From Rotaria macrura (Eukaryota > Rotifera > Eurotatoria > Philodinida > Philodinidae): DNA of 64,000 nt. Numbering within the stretch: the first letter of the stretch is position 1; every line of letters starts with the position of its first letter. Under the pieces are notes generated by a model. The model saw only the letters and a list, made by a program, of their open reading frames with translations. It ran no database searches and was not told the DNA's origin. The stretch spans positions 1 to 64,000 of the forward strand of contig OENT01000250.1 in assembly GCA_900239685.1 (NCBI GenBank), written 5' to 3'. Shown here one piece after another: positions 44,659 through 58,300 of the stretch. A program made the translations under genes and the position numbers.

Positions 44659-46536
44659 TATTGTTTCATATGATTCTCTCTTTGATTTGTTCGCATACGA
44701 CGAACAACTAGAATAGAAAAAGAGAGGAAAAAGAAAATCAACTAAAAGCAAAAGAAATGACAGTAGTTAATTCATTTTTCCAGTAATTATAAAATAGAAG
44801 ATAGAATGATAAAAACTCTTTTAGTATATACATAGGATCGAAATAAAAGAAAAATTATAAACGAGTTTGAGCTTTGCCAATAAATCATGTCATTTTCTAA
44901 TATATATAGCAAAACGATGAAGAAGCAGAAGAATATGAAACCAATCTATAACTAAGCATAGAGTATAATTGAAAGATATAAGAAGAAAAAAAAGAAGAGA
45001 TGTCAATACAAATCAGTTTCAACAAATATAATCAATATTTTCATGAGAAAACTATTGACAATGAGATTTACACTAGCAAAATTTTGTTTTAGTTTATTTT
45101 TATCAAAATTTAATCGTTGCCATTGAATAGTAAAACTAATAGAATAAATGATACATGAAAGATTAATCGAGAAAAGACTATTTATAATTTCTTATCCATT
45201 TTTTTAATGAAAATATCAAATGTTTTCATGTATTGTTTTCTTTCACATCTGAAATGCACTAATTAGTAATAGTGTTTATTTAGACTAAAAATTTAATACT
45301 ACTACTTAGATATTTCATGTGAAATTGATTTCGTGATTAATAATTCTTCATAAATAAGCAAATACAAAGAATAAAATCCACGAGTTTTCCTCTATATGCA
45401 ACTCTAATTAATCATAAAATACCATCATTTGCTGTAGAATATTTTGAAATTCATGATATTTAATCAATACTCATTGTGTTTAATTATAGTCTCATTTAAA
45501 TATCTATTTTCAGTCTTGTTGACTTGTAGTGTTTCCAACATTTAACCTAGATCTCATTGAATCAATATGATATTAAATAAATGTGTCAAATTGTTTTCTC
45601 ACTTCAAATTAACATGACAAAAGAAAAAAAGAAATGCTCTTTTGAACTGTACTGTTTCATATAAAACTACAGACAATTTTTTAACTTATATATTTCGATA
45701 GTTAAAAAATTTTAATAATACGTCTAGAACAAAAAGAAATCAATGAAAGTCATAGGTTAATTATCAGTAAATGAAGATAATAATAACAAAAAATAACAAT
45801 TATTGTTATTCGAACAGAATCCAGCTTGAACAAAGGTCATTACATAATTACCTCGGATATGTTCTGCTTGAAGATATATAACAACAATGATCATAATTGA
45901 ATAGAGAACATTGTCGAGTGTTCTCTCAGTGAATGGCCACTGTAATATCTTTTAGATAGATTGGTAACAAATGAATGTTAATTCTTATGTTTATTATGTA
46001 TATAAAGTTGACTGTGATATGCAGAAGTTCAGTGGAAACGTTTCTGAACAGGAATATTGAAGACAAAAGAATATATCAAAGCTTTTCTAGATTAGAAACT
46101 CATCTAGGCGAAAGCACCCCCCCCCACGCCGCACTCTCACATTGAGTTTTTCTCACACATGTTTCGAAGTTCATACATTTTCTTTGTGTATTTTTATAAA
46201 TAATAAAAAAAAGGTTCGCCTATTCTTCTTCTTCTTCTTTTCTCTTGGAAGAAGAAGAAGAAGAAGACTGCTTAGTTTTCTTCTCGTTCTTTCTCTCTCT
46301 CTCTCTGGTGGTTTTCACAATCTACTCTTCGCTGTTGTCTTTTTTCTTTCTTAGTGTAGTTCCTGATTCTACATATATCGTATTGAGATAACATCATCAA
46401 AACTCGATTCTATCTATTGAACTTATACATAGGATATTCGACTTTTTCTCATGAAATTGAAGTATCTATTGATTTCATAGTAAGTAGTAGAAACCTCAAA
46501 CTATATGCGTATACATATAGAATAAATTCTTCAGAT
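44659..46536. other. Upstream region of the collagen gene; simple repeats
   Basis: No gene seen. A C9 run lies at 46117-46125. A (TTC)n block near 46223-46238 is followed by a (GAA)n block near 46247-46266, which could pair as a hairpin. Both are within 320 bases of the collagen start, but no promoter element can be identified. Confidence 0.5.
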
Positions 46537-48902
46537 ATGCTGAACCATAAGAGTAAAATAAAGGCTGATTCTAATTATCAAGCATGGTTTTTATCAATGT
46601 ATTTTTCTACGCATACGATATATATATTGTTAATATTGATTTTAATCGGTTGGAATACTTATAATACGCAGCAATATCGAATATTAGCTGAAAGACAATC
46701 AAAATTAGAAAATATTCTTACAGAATTATTACCTTCATCATCTTCAATACCAAATTTTTCTCGTCAACCATCAATAATCGAACAATGGCTTAGCAAAGTT
46801 TTTCAATATATATATAGATTAGTATCGACAGACAAAACTATGATTATTAATGATGACTCTATTGTTAAGCCATATGCAGTAAGTATTATTTCCCTTGTGT
46901 TTACTTTTTCTGTTATCACAATTATTTAGATTTACTTTTTCAATGCCTATGGCATTGTTTTATTCTCGTTTAATACAAACGATACAGTTCGAAAGATATC
47001 TATGTCTTTAATTATACTTATATACTCAGAAATAATTCTACTAGCTGAAAATCGATTCAGATTTCATGCAGCTAGCATAAAACATAATAATAAGATATTA
47101 TCATTATGACATATCCTGATTCTTCCATGAATAGAAGGATGTGATGATTTGACTATTGTAGAATTATTCGTAAGAACTTGAGAATAATATGACTTGATTT
47201 GCCAAGAGATATAACATTTTATGTCAATCTTGATATTTCGTATGGAATGAAATAACACTTCAAACATAGAACATCATAAATGAAAGTGAATTAACTGACT
47301 TTCTTTAAGTTCTATATATATCCACTCATACTATACAATATATCGTTTTTTTTCTCTTTTAGACAGTCATACGTGAACGACGACAAATTCAAGATTCGAC
47401 AAAGTCTAATTGTCAATGTCCTCTAGGTATAATATTTGACTTTCATTAAATAAAATAACAATTATGTAAATGTCATATAGGTCCAAAAGGCGAAAAAGTT
47501 TGTTTCCATATTTAATGAATTGAATGAGATTTTTTATTATTGCCTTAGGGTGATCGTGGTTTTGCAGGATTTCCGGTATGATATAACTTAATGAATACTG
47601 TATTTTTAACGAAATTTTTATCATTAGGGTGAAATGGGACCAAAGGGAGAACGAGGTCAACCGGGTTCAATAGTTTGGAATGGTCTTAAAGTACTTACAT
47701 ATATATATATACATTTCTACATCTCCTCCATTTCTATGGAAATTGTGTATGTCTATAATGAGTAGTTAATTTCTATAGGGTGACAAAGGTGAACCAGGCG
47801 GTGATGGGTTATCAATTCAAGGAAGAACAATTTCATCAGTACATGATAAATCAATTCAAGGTCCACCTGGTCCACCAGGTCCTCCAGGTCCCCCGGGACA
47901 GAAAGGGGATATGGGTACTACTGGACAGAATGGTTTCAGTAAAGCTGGACTACCAGGACGAGATGTATGTTTTTCTTTGTTTCTTTTTAAAGGTTTGAAT
48001 TTTTCATTCTCTTGGCGTTTTTTTTAGGGTTTACCAGGTGAAAAGGTATGTAAGAAAACAAAACAAACAAAGACTTAACGAGAAAACATAAATACCTTGG
48101 GCTTCTCTTGATTCAAGTATTGTGAGTTCTCGCTATTATTGATATTTAACTATGCTACAAAAGAAATGCTTTAAGTTCAAGGTTTCGTTAAATGAATGTA
48201 TTGTTTTATTTGATTAAAGGTTATATCGATCCTATAAGAATTAAAGATGATTCAAATATTCGACGAGAAATTTGATCTCAGTGTTATAGATTTACCGGAA
48301 AAGGAAATAAAACGATCGCTTTTAAGCTTGTTGATTATATTGAACTTTCCGAGTGATGTAGACGTTCATGTTCTCGATCGAATTCCACAGAAAATATTAT
48401 CTAAAAAGAATTGTTCGTATTTATAAATCTATTCAGAATTGAATACGTTCAATATGTATATATAAACTATATCATATTTTTCTTTACGTGAAAAGAAAAA
48501 TCAACCAAAAATGTAGCATTGATTTTTAACTATAATGAATCATTGTCTAGACTACTAAGATTTTATTTTCTGTGTTATAGGGTAATCAAGGTGAACCAGG
48601 CCTACGAGTAAGTGTTCAAGGTAGAAGTTTGTTTACTTTTTACTTAGAAAAATTGATTGCTCTGTGTATTTCTAGGGTTTGCAAGGAGAAAAAGGTGAAA
48701 AAGTATGTAGATAATTCTATGAAATTTGTTTGTATTTCATACTAAAATTTCATTGAAGGGCGAGGAAGGACCAGGTGGAAAACGAGGCTTTCTTGGCCGA
48801 CCAGGTGCACCGGGTCCTGCTGGAATGGATGCATTTCCATGTCCACGTGAAGTTTTACTTAATTTCGATAATACATGTAATTCATGTTGTAAAAAAACAT
48901 AA
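46537..48902 (+). CDS. Membrane-anchored collagen-like protein
   Basis: Ten exons in phase, 304 residues: 46537-46878, 47363-47426, 47481-47497, 47549-47575, 47628-47690, 47779-47964, 48028-48045, 48581-48607, 48676-48702, 48759-48902. Residues 20-43 (FSTHTIYILLILILIGW) form a membrane helix near the N-terminus, so the bulk is extracellular. A helical stretch follows, then IRERRQ, a furin-type R-x-R-R site, then CQCP. The Gly-X-Y region comes next in short interrupted blocks (GPPGPPGPPGPPGQKGD is the longest clean run). The C-terminal tail has Cys residues (FPCPREVLL...TCNSCCKKT) for crosslinking. Most collagen exons start with a Gly codon at phase 0 and are 18, 27 or 63 bp, the classic multiple-of-nine pattern. 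The plan (helix, RxxR, Cys, Gly-X-Y, Cys) recalls nematode cuticle and transmembrane collagens. An upstream start is possible. Confidence 0.85.
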
Positions 48903-49219
48903 TAAATGAAGATTTATTTTAAAAAAAAGACAAAGACAAACGTTTCATATTTAACCGTCGGGATGCTATTTGATTTACATGCTGATGACACGATTGAGTT
49001 ATTTTAAGAATTTCTCATTGATACTGAATATCTAAAATAATAAACAAACGAAAGTTTTGATCGTTCTTTCTATTGAAATGGGAATGAAACCCAGATAGAT
49101 ATTTTCTTTTTCGATGGTAACTAATTAATATTCAAGATAATTTTCTTTTACAAAGATTAGATCATTTCGTATCGAATATCGATCACAAAAATGTACATTT
49201 TAGATAAAGATGTTTGAAT
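48903..49219. other. Convergent spacer, no gene
   Basis: Short region between the ends of the collagen gene (+) and the ankyrin gene (-). AATAAA lies at 48900-48905, overlapping the collagen stop. Nothing else is seen. Confidence 0.5.
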
Positions 49220-50645
49220 TCAAGTTAGACGTTGCAGTGGATCAAGAATAAGTTCACTTTTAATTTTTAAATTTGTTTCTAATTTTGAATCATCTATTTC
49301 AAATTGATTACTTTCAACCTTAGATGATTGTTTTTTATCTTGATCTTCTTGTGTATGATCTTGTAATTGCAATTTTTCACCATGCCATTCTTCATCTGCT
49401 ATAGCGCCGTGTTTTTCAAGTTCTTCGATAACTTGTTTCGAGTTCATTGCTCGTGCCCATGCCAATGGTGTATTCATATTGTTATCCTAAAATATAAAAT
49501 AATTTATTCGTCTATTTCTCAACACTGATTGACTTAAACATACTTTAATATTAACATCAGCACCACTATTCAAAAGTAATTTGACAATACTTGAATAATT
49601 ATGGCCAGCAGCTAAATGAAGAGGACTCCATCCATTTTGATCTAATGTATTAACTGGTATGTTTCCTTTATCGATTAATAATTGAGCTACATCAACTAGC
49701 CCATCATCAGCAGCAAAATGTAATAGATGACATTTCATTGAATTTTCATTAGCCACACTCATATCAGATGTTAATGTCACTTTAGCTCCATGCTCCATAA
49801 GAAGTTGAATAAGTTCTATTGAATAATATAATATACGGAAAAAAGAAAATATTCAATCAAAGGTGATTATAAGTCACATGTCAATTTTTGACGAAAACCC
49901 GAGATATGTGTAGAGTTAAAGAGAATGGCTTGCTCTATCCGGTAGCTTATATATTATCACGTTCTGTTATGCACCGGTGAGATCGATACATGTTCCCACA
50001 ATTGCTGTATCGTACAATCAAAGGCATGGAATATGGTGCAATTATCGATATCATCGCGATGCACAACAGAACTTAATAAAATATAGGCCACCGAATACAG
50101 AAAGTCTTCCTCTGCAAATCTACATACATCCCGCATTTTGATCCAAACCTTATAATCACCTTTATTCTCATTTTAATTGATATAAAAATTTCATTCATAC
50201 CCGTATCATTAAAACTCATAGCTACAGCAATAAGATCCATGCCTTGTACAGAATCACAATCAATTCTAGCTCCATGATCTAATAATAATTTAACATTATC
50301 TTTACTATCACGATGAACAGCTGTTATCAATGGTGTCCAACCTAGACCATCACGCATTTCTAAGTCATCAGCATACTTTATTAACAATTCTAATAAATCA
50401 GGATTATCTATATGTATAATTTTATTTTATAGATATTCGAAAAAAAAAACAAATAACTTTTTCTTACTTTGCCATGTTGCTAGATGAAATATTGTACATT
50501 TATGTTGACTATTAGGCACAAGAGACTTACATAACATAGCTATTCGTTCCGTAGTTGAATCTTCTATTAGCATTTTGATTTCGTCTAGGTTCTGTTGTTC
50601 AATTGCACTAATCATTGATTGTTCTTTACTTATTGGAGTACCCAT
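49220..50645 (-). CDS. Ankyrin-repeat protein
   Basis: Minus-strand exons 50645-50468, 50407-50201, 49815-49544 and 49486-49220 join in phase to 307 residues. Five to six ankyrin repeats are visible: CTIFHLATWQNNPDLLELL, DGLGWTPLITAVHRDSKDNV, HLLHFAADDGLVDVAQLLI, NGWSPLHLAAGHNYSSIV and MNTPLAWARAMNSKQVIEE. The tail is charged and probably disordered (QEDQDKKQSSKVE). The start MGTPISK fits the N-myristoylation pattern MGxxxS, which would put it at a membrane, but this is only a motif. The intron at 49816-50200 (385 bp) is longer than its neighbours. Ankyrin repeats bind other proteins; no specific orthologue is recognised. Confidence 0.8.
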
Positions 50646-52543
50646 GGTTAAAATCAAGCTAAAACATTGCAAAAAATTTTTAACTATTGACGAACAATGA
50701 GAAAAAACAATGAGACAATGAAACATAACGATAGATATCGACAGAAATGAAACAGTTAAAAAGTATGATGTACATCATTTATTTTTTTTTTGATCCTACG
50801 CTTTCATATATTATTGTAAAGCAATGATGCGCATCATGGCCTCTCGATTTTTTTTTCTAACGCTGTTTGTGTAAACAGAAAAAAATCATGTTCGATTTAT
50901 ATTTCTAGAAAGAATTTTCAAAGAATGCACATCATGAAGTATTTTTAATTCGTATCATGAAAAGTTTGCATTTAAGAAAAATGATAAGTCGATCGATTGC
51001 ATTTCAATTCACCCAAACGTAGATGCACGTGATAGATATATACATACAGATATAGGTATGACTCAAGTCAGGGATTTGATAAGAGGTGATTATATATCTA
51101 TATATATATATATTGAAAAATGATTCAGCTCATGAGACAAATGTTTTTCTTCTTACTATAAAACTTGCTGGATAAAGTTGATTTATTTTTATCTTTTATG
51201 AAGGAAGGTCACCAACTGTTCACTCACTCTTACATTATTTAACTAGCTCCAAAGGAGTTAATGAATACTATGAAAAACATTTCAATAACTAGCTTATTCT
51301 TATGAAAATATTCTATTTGTAAAACCCTCAGGGATAGAGCAGAGAAATTGATTTTACAATCTCGACTAGAAACTTTAAATAGCAACAGAGCCACAACAGA
51401 AATAATATTTTATAAAAGTTTCACGTCTCTTGATTTGTTTGCTTCATCGAATTCGCTACTCTACTAGAACAATATTTAAAATACATATTTTTTTACAACT
51501 GCCGTACTCATTGGTACCTGTTTCAGTGTAAAGTCGAAATCCGAAAATCCATTTTTCTAATATTCTTAAGTGGGGATCACACTTTATTTCTTACCAACAA
51601 ACTAGCCATCCAAAAATTTCTCAGAGTATTCACAACTCCTTTGAAATTAAATAAAATACAAAAGTGTTTGAACAATTAGTGACCTTTTCTCGAATAAAAA
51701 TATTTTCATGCTTTCTCGAATGATTTTATTAATACACAATATAATTATTCAAATGAAGAATACTGATTATTTTCCCATTTACTCTAAGTTCACATTTTGG
51801 CTATCAAATTAATGAAAAAATGATATGATTTTAATCAATCGCAATAATTTGTTCACATTCATTCTTTCAGTATTACTAAATATATACGTAGTATTTAATC
51901 ATCTCATACAAAAAGTAACATCAATACAAAATGCTATTTGAAGACGAATAAATATACCCATAAATGATTGTAAATTGTCATATTGTATGACTCATTCGTA
52001 TTACAATTGTAGCAACGACAATTGTATCGTTCGACTAAGAGAACTTCAAATCGTTCTTTTGTAGACAATGAAGTCATAAACAGTTGTAATGTTATAAGTG
52101 TCGTTTATTTTATTCTACAACGATGAATCAAAAGGTAAAAAACTCAAGTATATTTCACAGTTTCTAATCCAGTAAATTCGTATCATATCGGAATATTGAA
52201 TTGATTCTCTTTGAGAATACTGCTCGTTGATTAGTTCGAATTCTTGTTATTATGATATTTTAGGACACAATAGAATAGTTATTTAACAAAACAATAGACA
52301 GATAGAATTGAAATATTCATTTCTACATTTTGTCATTACAATTCAAAAGAGAATCATTTTTTTTAATTTCAAAAGTATTACTTCAAGAATAATTAAGCTA
52401 TAGATTTTTAATTAAATGACACAATCGTATTTAATTCATTAGAATTATTCATTTTTATTGCAAAATTTATTCCAAATCATGTAATTCACTCATATTTCAT
52501 AAGAAGAAAAAAAAAAGCATTTATTAGTAGTAAATTAAAGTCT
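50646..52543. other. No gene seen
   Basis: 1.9 kb of AT-rich intergenic sequence with a (TA)n run around 51090-51112. No coding frame, RNA gene or structured repeat is supported. Confidence 0.5.
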
Positions 52544-52624
52544 ATGGGTGGTAGTTCGACATTATTTGTTGTCGGGACGATTGCTATCGGCATTGCTCTC
52601 ATTTGGATAGGATGCGATAGCTGA
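52544..52624 (+). CDS. Possible 26-residue single-pass membrane micropeptide
   Basis: ATG at 52544 opens a 26-codon frame, MGGSSTLFVVGTIAIGIALI followed by WIGCDS and TGA. Nearly all of it is one hydrophobic helix. A second frame, out of phase, starts with an ATG 11 bases after the stop (52636-52821) and codes a Lys-rich 61-residue peptide (MKYPFDPKLKQKKMKDQIDV...). The two could be parts of one small membrane protein joined by a missed splice or a frame error, or chance. No family is recognised. Confidence 0.3.
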   Translation: MGGSSTLFVVGTIAIGIALIWIGCDS

Positions 52625-52854
52625 AAGAACATTCGATGAAATATCCATTCGATCCTAAATTAAAACAAAAGAAAATGAAAGATCAAATTGATGTTACTAT
52701 AATACAAGAGAAGAAAAAGTTCTCTAGAATTCATTTCAAGTTTTGCATTTTCTTACAATCAATAGTAAAACGTTGGATAAAAAGAAAGCTTGATGATACT
52801 TGTTCTTTTTTCGGAGTCTAATCTATATGATAATTTTCATGAACACTTTAGTAC

Positions 52855-53240
52855 TGTTTGAGAATATAGACTTCTAAATATTTTGTGTTAGTTTTTGTTC
52901 AAGAACAAAGGTGTCTTCTCTGACAATCAACTTGTACGTTTCTTAAGGTAAAATTTGCTCTGCTAGCTGATAGAGTGATAGTTTCGAATCTCAATAGTTA
53001 TAATATGACAACGTTTCTTGGTTAAATTAATTTTCTAGGCCTTACAAAAATGTCTCCTCTACTAACTCGCAAACAATAACTGACACAAAATTCTTAAGTC
53101 CATATCCATAAAGATTGCTAAATTCTAATGCTAATCCATAAGTTTTAATTAATCTGAAATATTTTAAAATCGCACAAAAATGAGTAAATATTTTATTCGA
53201 ACAGTTTTGTTTCGTCGGTTAGGTTTTCTAGTATATTCCC
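52855..53240 (+). repeat. Dispersed repeat, copy C
   Basis: Resembles 29165-29190 and then 29755-29995 of NEK10 intron 4: TTTTTGTTCAAGA, GATAGAGTGATAGTTTCGAAT, CTAACTCGCAAACAA and TAATCTGAAATA all recur in the same order and orientation, with one internal segment missing. It lies between genes, 23 kb from copy A, which shows the family is interspersed and not a local duplication. Confidence 0.6.
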
Positions 53241-53584
53241 TAATGTCTTAAAATTTTGAAAGTATTATTAACAACATGGCAAGCTTATTCTATAAAACCT
53301 TTAATATTTGATAACTTATCAGAAGACTCATTAAGATTTATGTGCAGCACGACGGAAAAAGGAATCAAAACTAATTTATTATCTCGATCGTGCACTACAG
53401 TCAATAGAACAGAAGATTATCTTTAATACAATAATATCGCCTCGGAATCCTTCGAATGATTTTAGTCGTACGGGTATGTTTGTCATGATTGACAAATAGA
53501 GAGGTCATTCCATAATAAGTCATCTCTCAAGGTGAATAAACGTTGCTAAGACATCGATCAAGGTTCTTGATGCAGCACGAACTA

Positions 53585-54484
53585 CTAGTGTACAATGTTT
53601 CCTTTTATCTGTATTATAGGTTCATTGTTCGCTTCGAATCGTATTACATAGAAAAAAAAAGGAGATTACTTGAATAAGAGCCATGATATCATTTCTTTTT
53701 CTTGTTGCATGAACTGCTGTTGTCTCAATATTGAAATTATTAGTGACTCTTTGAAATGTTTTCAAATCGGTTTGACATCGTTCGGCACGTGTTTTCAAGT
53801 CAAAAAGGAAATGTTCACATTTGTCTCGTGGTTGTTGACTCTAGTAGATTTTAATTTCAAGAGAAAAAAAATAAAATAAAAACCGGAAATAAATTTTAAT
53901 GTTCATAGGAAATTGTTTTTCTACTTGTTTTATGCGTTCAAAATCATGACAGACAAGTTCAAGAACATCATCAATAAGTTTAACATCTTTTTCCATGCCT
54001 AATAGATGTTGAAAATAATTATCTTCTTGAATTGGTAACTAAGAAGAAGAAGAAAAAATATAATAATAAATAGAATTTTCCATTTACTTTTTCTCCAATA
54101 AGCATTATGCGATTCCCATTGAATATACCGAATTTTTCTAATTCTTGATCGGGCGTTAAATGTAAGCGTTGTCCTTGATTATAAATAAATCACAATGTTA
54201 ATTAAACTTCAAAACAATTGTTTTACCACGAAATATAAGTTGTTGACTTGAAGGCATGACACGAGCTTTTTTCTCAACTTCTGCCATAAGATCTTTGATC
54301 AACGGTGGCCGTTCCATATGAAGATGAATTTCATATCGATCAGATCCTTCGCGAAAAGAAAAAAAAACGACAATGAAATTAATTTCTTTTCAAATATATA
54401 CATAAATTTTAATATTTAATTTTTACCATGTGAAACTTCAAGATGCAAAATGTGAAAACGACTTTTAATCTCTGTATTAGACAT
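53585..54484 (-). CDS. BAG1: BAG family co-chaperone, BAG1-like
   Basis: Minus-strand exons 54484-54427, 54346-54227, 54173-54088, 54038-53925, 53840-53670 and 53608-53585 join in phase to 190 residues. The N-terminal half is a ubiquitin-like domain (RYEIHLHMERPPLIKDLMAE, SQQLIFRGQRL, LEKFGIFNGNRIMLIGEK), matching BAG1 segments QKLIFKGKSL and LGIQDGCRVMLIGKK. The C-terminal half is a three-helix BAG domain (MEKDVKLIDDVLELVCHDFE, KCEHFLFDLKTRAERC, TDLKTFQRVTNNF, RKRNDIMALIQ). BAG1 binds the Hsp70 ATPase domain as a nucleotide-exchange factor and links it to the proteasome through the ubiquitin-like domain. The last 24-bp exon (IKGNIVH) is less certain; without it the frame would run to a stop shortly after 53670. 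Confidence 0.85.
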
Positions 54485-55330
54485 TTTCTAATGATTGATT
54501 TATATTTCTTTAAGTAATAAATCTTTTAATGCTTTTATTGATTTTTTTCAAGTGTTTCTATGGTAACTAACGAGATTGATTTTTCTCATATTCACAGATG
54601 ACGCTATTCAACAGAAGATTTTAAAGTATAAACTCATTTTATAATTGAAATTGAGAACGTTTATTTTTATGAGAGGAGAAAAAAAATTTTCTTTTCTTTT
54701 TATTTCTCTTCTTACTATTCAAATAATAGAAGGAAAAGTCATTGATATTGACATTTTAATGATCTATTATTTAAAATTTTGTGTATTTTTATAGTTGAAT
54801 GTCAAGATTTCTTTTCAGTTTATGTCTTGTTTAATTTCTTCCTTTTTTAGAAGAAACGATTATAAAAAAAATCATTCTTTTGTCTTCAACTGAAATGTTT
54901 TTTTTTATCTAGTTTGCTACAATCGTAGACAACATAGTTTTATACGATAAAAAACTATAGAGTAGGTCAAATGAATACTTTACCAATCTTTCTCTATCCT
55001 CACAACGATTTCTACTCAATCATGGAAACGAGACCATTATAGAAGAATGACTAAAACGACAGTTGCAATCCTTGAGAATAACGAAGTTTATAATCCTACT
55101 ATTGATCCTATGAAAGCTACTAAAAAGCTTGAGAGTAATCATTACTTAGTATGCATTGATCATTAAATCATGTTCAAACTCAGTGACAATCACCCGTCAT
55201 GATCATTTAAAAACAACAATCCTGTGCGAAATAATAATATTGTAACATTCATAGTAAATAAGTAAATGCAAAAGAAAAATAAAGAGTTGCCTGTTGGTGT
55301 TTTCTTTTATTACTTTATACAGAAACATCC
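54485..55330. other. Divergent intergenic region
   Basis: Lies between the starts of the BAG1-like gene (-) and the next gene (+), so it probably carries both promoters. AT-rich; no identifiable element. Confidence 0.5.
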
Positions 55331-58300
55331 ATGAGCTCGTTAACAATCAATGATAGTATTAATGAAATACTTGATAAAAAACATTTGCTTGTTTTTACAC
55401 GGTTTCCATCTCTTGTTTTAGTAAGTCTACCGAAGAAGAAAGAAAGAATCCAGTCTCTGGACTTTTTTTTTTTTCTTCAAAGACTTAATAAAATAAAAAT
55501 AAAAGAAAGATCGTATTTTGATGGTGACATGGAACTTCATTGATTGTCTATGACGACAACATACAACTTCAACAAAAGAAATAAGGCATTCTCTCTACAA
55601 GCTTTTGTTATGTAAAAAAAAAGGCAGAAGAAAAAAAATCGATTTCTTTTGTGTATCCATTACAAGATTGACATTTTTATTTGCATATGTGTAATTATTC
55701 TCGTTTTTCCTTTTTTTTTTTTAGATATTTCCAATACAGATGGAGACTAATGTTGAAGATAATATTCATAGACTTCGCCTTCGTCTCATTGATTCTGTAA
55801 GGAATAGTTATATCCATATCCTTGTTTTTTCTTTCTTTCTAAAGTGATTGATACTTATAGGAAATAAATCATCAACATCAGAGTGCCAATGGATACATAA
55901 AGTCGACGCGTATGTTTCTTCTAGTTGATATAAATCTGAACTAAAATAAATTGTACATCATCTAGTTGATTATTTTCATTGAATGAATGAGACGAACATT
56001 TTTCTTTTCTAATAGGTTTAAAAATTGACTTTATTTCATAGAACACCCTAAAAATGAAATGACAATTGTTGAATTCATTCTTTATGATTGTTAATTAAAC
56101 AATATATTTACATATGCATGAAATTTTCTACATATCGGGTTAGTGATTCGTGTTCTGTACGTAACATTATGTTGGCAATCGAAATTGCCACCTAGAAGCC
56201 TTTTGATTTCATATTGCGCATGTAGATATATACATGAGTTTAATGTTTCTTTTTTCTTTTCTAGTCTGTCGTTGATGTTAAATTTAAAATTTGAAATGTA
56301 AGACCATCTTAAAGATATAAATGATTAAATCATTCTTCGTTTTGAATACTTACATATATATTGTCGCATGAGATTCTATTGATAGATGCTGATTGAAGAC
56401 ATCGACTCTAGTAAAGACTTTTCATAGATTAGGCAAAACAAGTGTCGTTAGGAAATAATATTTCATAAGCAAAAATTTGTTTTCGTAGAGAGTGTACGAA
56501 ATATACATCGTTTAAGAGTTTTATATTTCCTAGATACTTAATTTACAACTACTCCATTTGTTGTTATTGAAAATTGATATAATCAACATCAATAAATCCA
56601 CAAAATTTATTTTCTTACCAAAACTGGTTACCTCTCTAGAAAACAAACATGAATCGATTGAGAAAATATCCATAGAGATTTGAATCTTAGTAGAATATAA
56701 ATATTGAAAATATCCGAAATCGATAACATCTGAAAAGAATAGTTGAAAATGCTTATTCATTAACTTCTCAGTTTCAGTTCATTTTAACATTTTACGAAGA
56801 ATATATAACTTGTTTTCTCTTATCGAGTAGAATTATTATTGATCTAGAAAATAAAAAAATACAACCAATTGATTATTTACTAAACACTGATCATATATCC
56901 ACTGTTGAACTTTGTTGTATAGAATTTCTAGTTTTTAAAAGCAAACATATGCATGTATTTGAAGAAATATATATATATATATGAGAATATTAAAAAGCTT
57001 TTCAATCTGAGTTTTGGTTTCTTTCTCTCGTTTTTTTGTGTTAGTGAGACACATACGGAATGATAAACTACTTTCTTATATTTAGTCTATAGTTAACATG
57101 TGTGTTCGTCGAATTATAAATTACAAGTAACTGCTATAAGGATGAAAAAAGAACATGTCTGTGTGTGTATATTTTTCTTTTTCTAGATAACTTGGAATCA
57201 TTTGTATGTTTAGTGTATAGAAAGATTAATGATAATGATATTTCTTCTATACAACATCAACACTAGAATTCTTGACGATATATCGTATAGAATAGTGTGT
57301 TATAAGTGTACGCTCTAGTGTTTGAACATAAAACAAACGATGATGTACAATTTATTTTATTTAATACATAAGTATAACTCTGTACAAAAGTATTTTCACC
57401 ATTGAATTTCGATTACCATAAGAGAAGTGATAATGATCTAAAAATTTGTGTACAAGTATTACATCATATAAACATAAGTTATGTTATTCTATGTCGTGTA
57501 GCACAGCTGTACGATCTAACCATGAATTATGATAAATGATGTCAATTTTCCTTTTGGATCCTTCTATGCTTCAATATAATCTAGAATACAAATTATCCGC
57601 GATATTTATCGGTCTTTTGAGAAATCAGATTCACATTAATCTAACTATCAACATGCAAAATGACAATATGAATTGACATTTCAAATTTCTCTTTAATTCA
57701 TTAATAATTCGACAAATAGATTTCAGATTGTACGAAATACGTTTTTTTTTTCAATATATTATGAAGAACGATCATCAATAGAAAAAAATCTAGATAGACG
57801 TTCACACATAATAAATTAAATTCGAGTTACATTGAGCGAACCAGGTCCAACGATGAGAGATTAACTTTTCTAGTCTCGAGGCGAAAATCGTACGTCAATT
57901 CACATGATAAGATTCTTTGAAAAATCTGATTAGATCTTGACATCGGGTTGTGCGTATCCTGAGGAAATATAATGAATGCTAATGATAGGTCGTATCGAAT
58001 CCGAAACTATCTTAATTAGATAGATTCAAAACTAAAACGATGATAGAGATTATATAATCATGATAAATATCGGAGATAGTTACATCTGAGCATTTAGAAT
58101 ATATTTGCAGATTTCTAAATAATTACAATCGATTTTGTACACAAATCTTTAGTCTTCTAATTTTAAATTTGATAATCTAATGATGAAAAACTTTTGTTTA
58201 GAATTGTAAATAAATCAATGAATTAAATTTTCATGTAAATTACTTGAATCTAATTCTGTTAAATGAAAATCTTATTTCAGAAAAAGATAATTCTCTTTCA

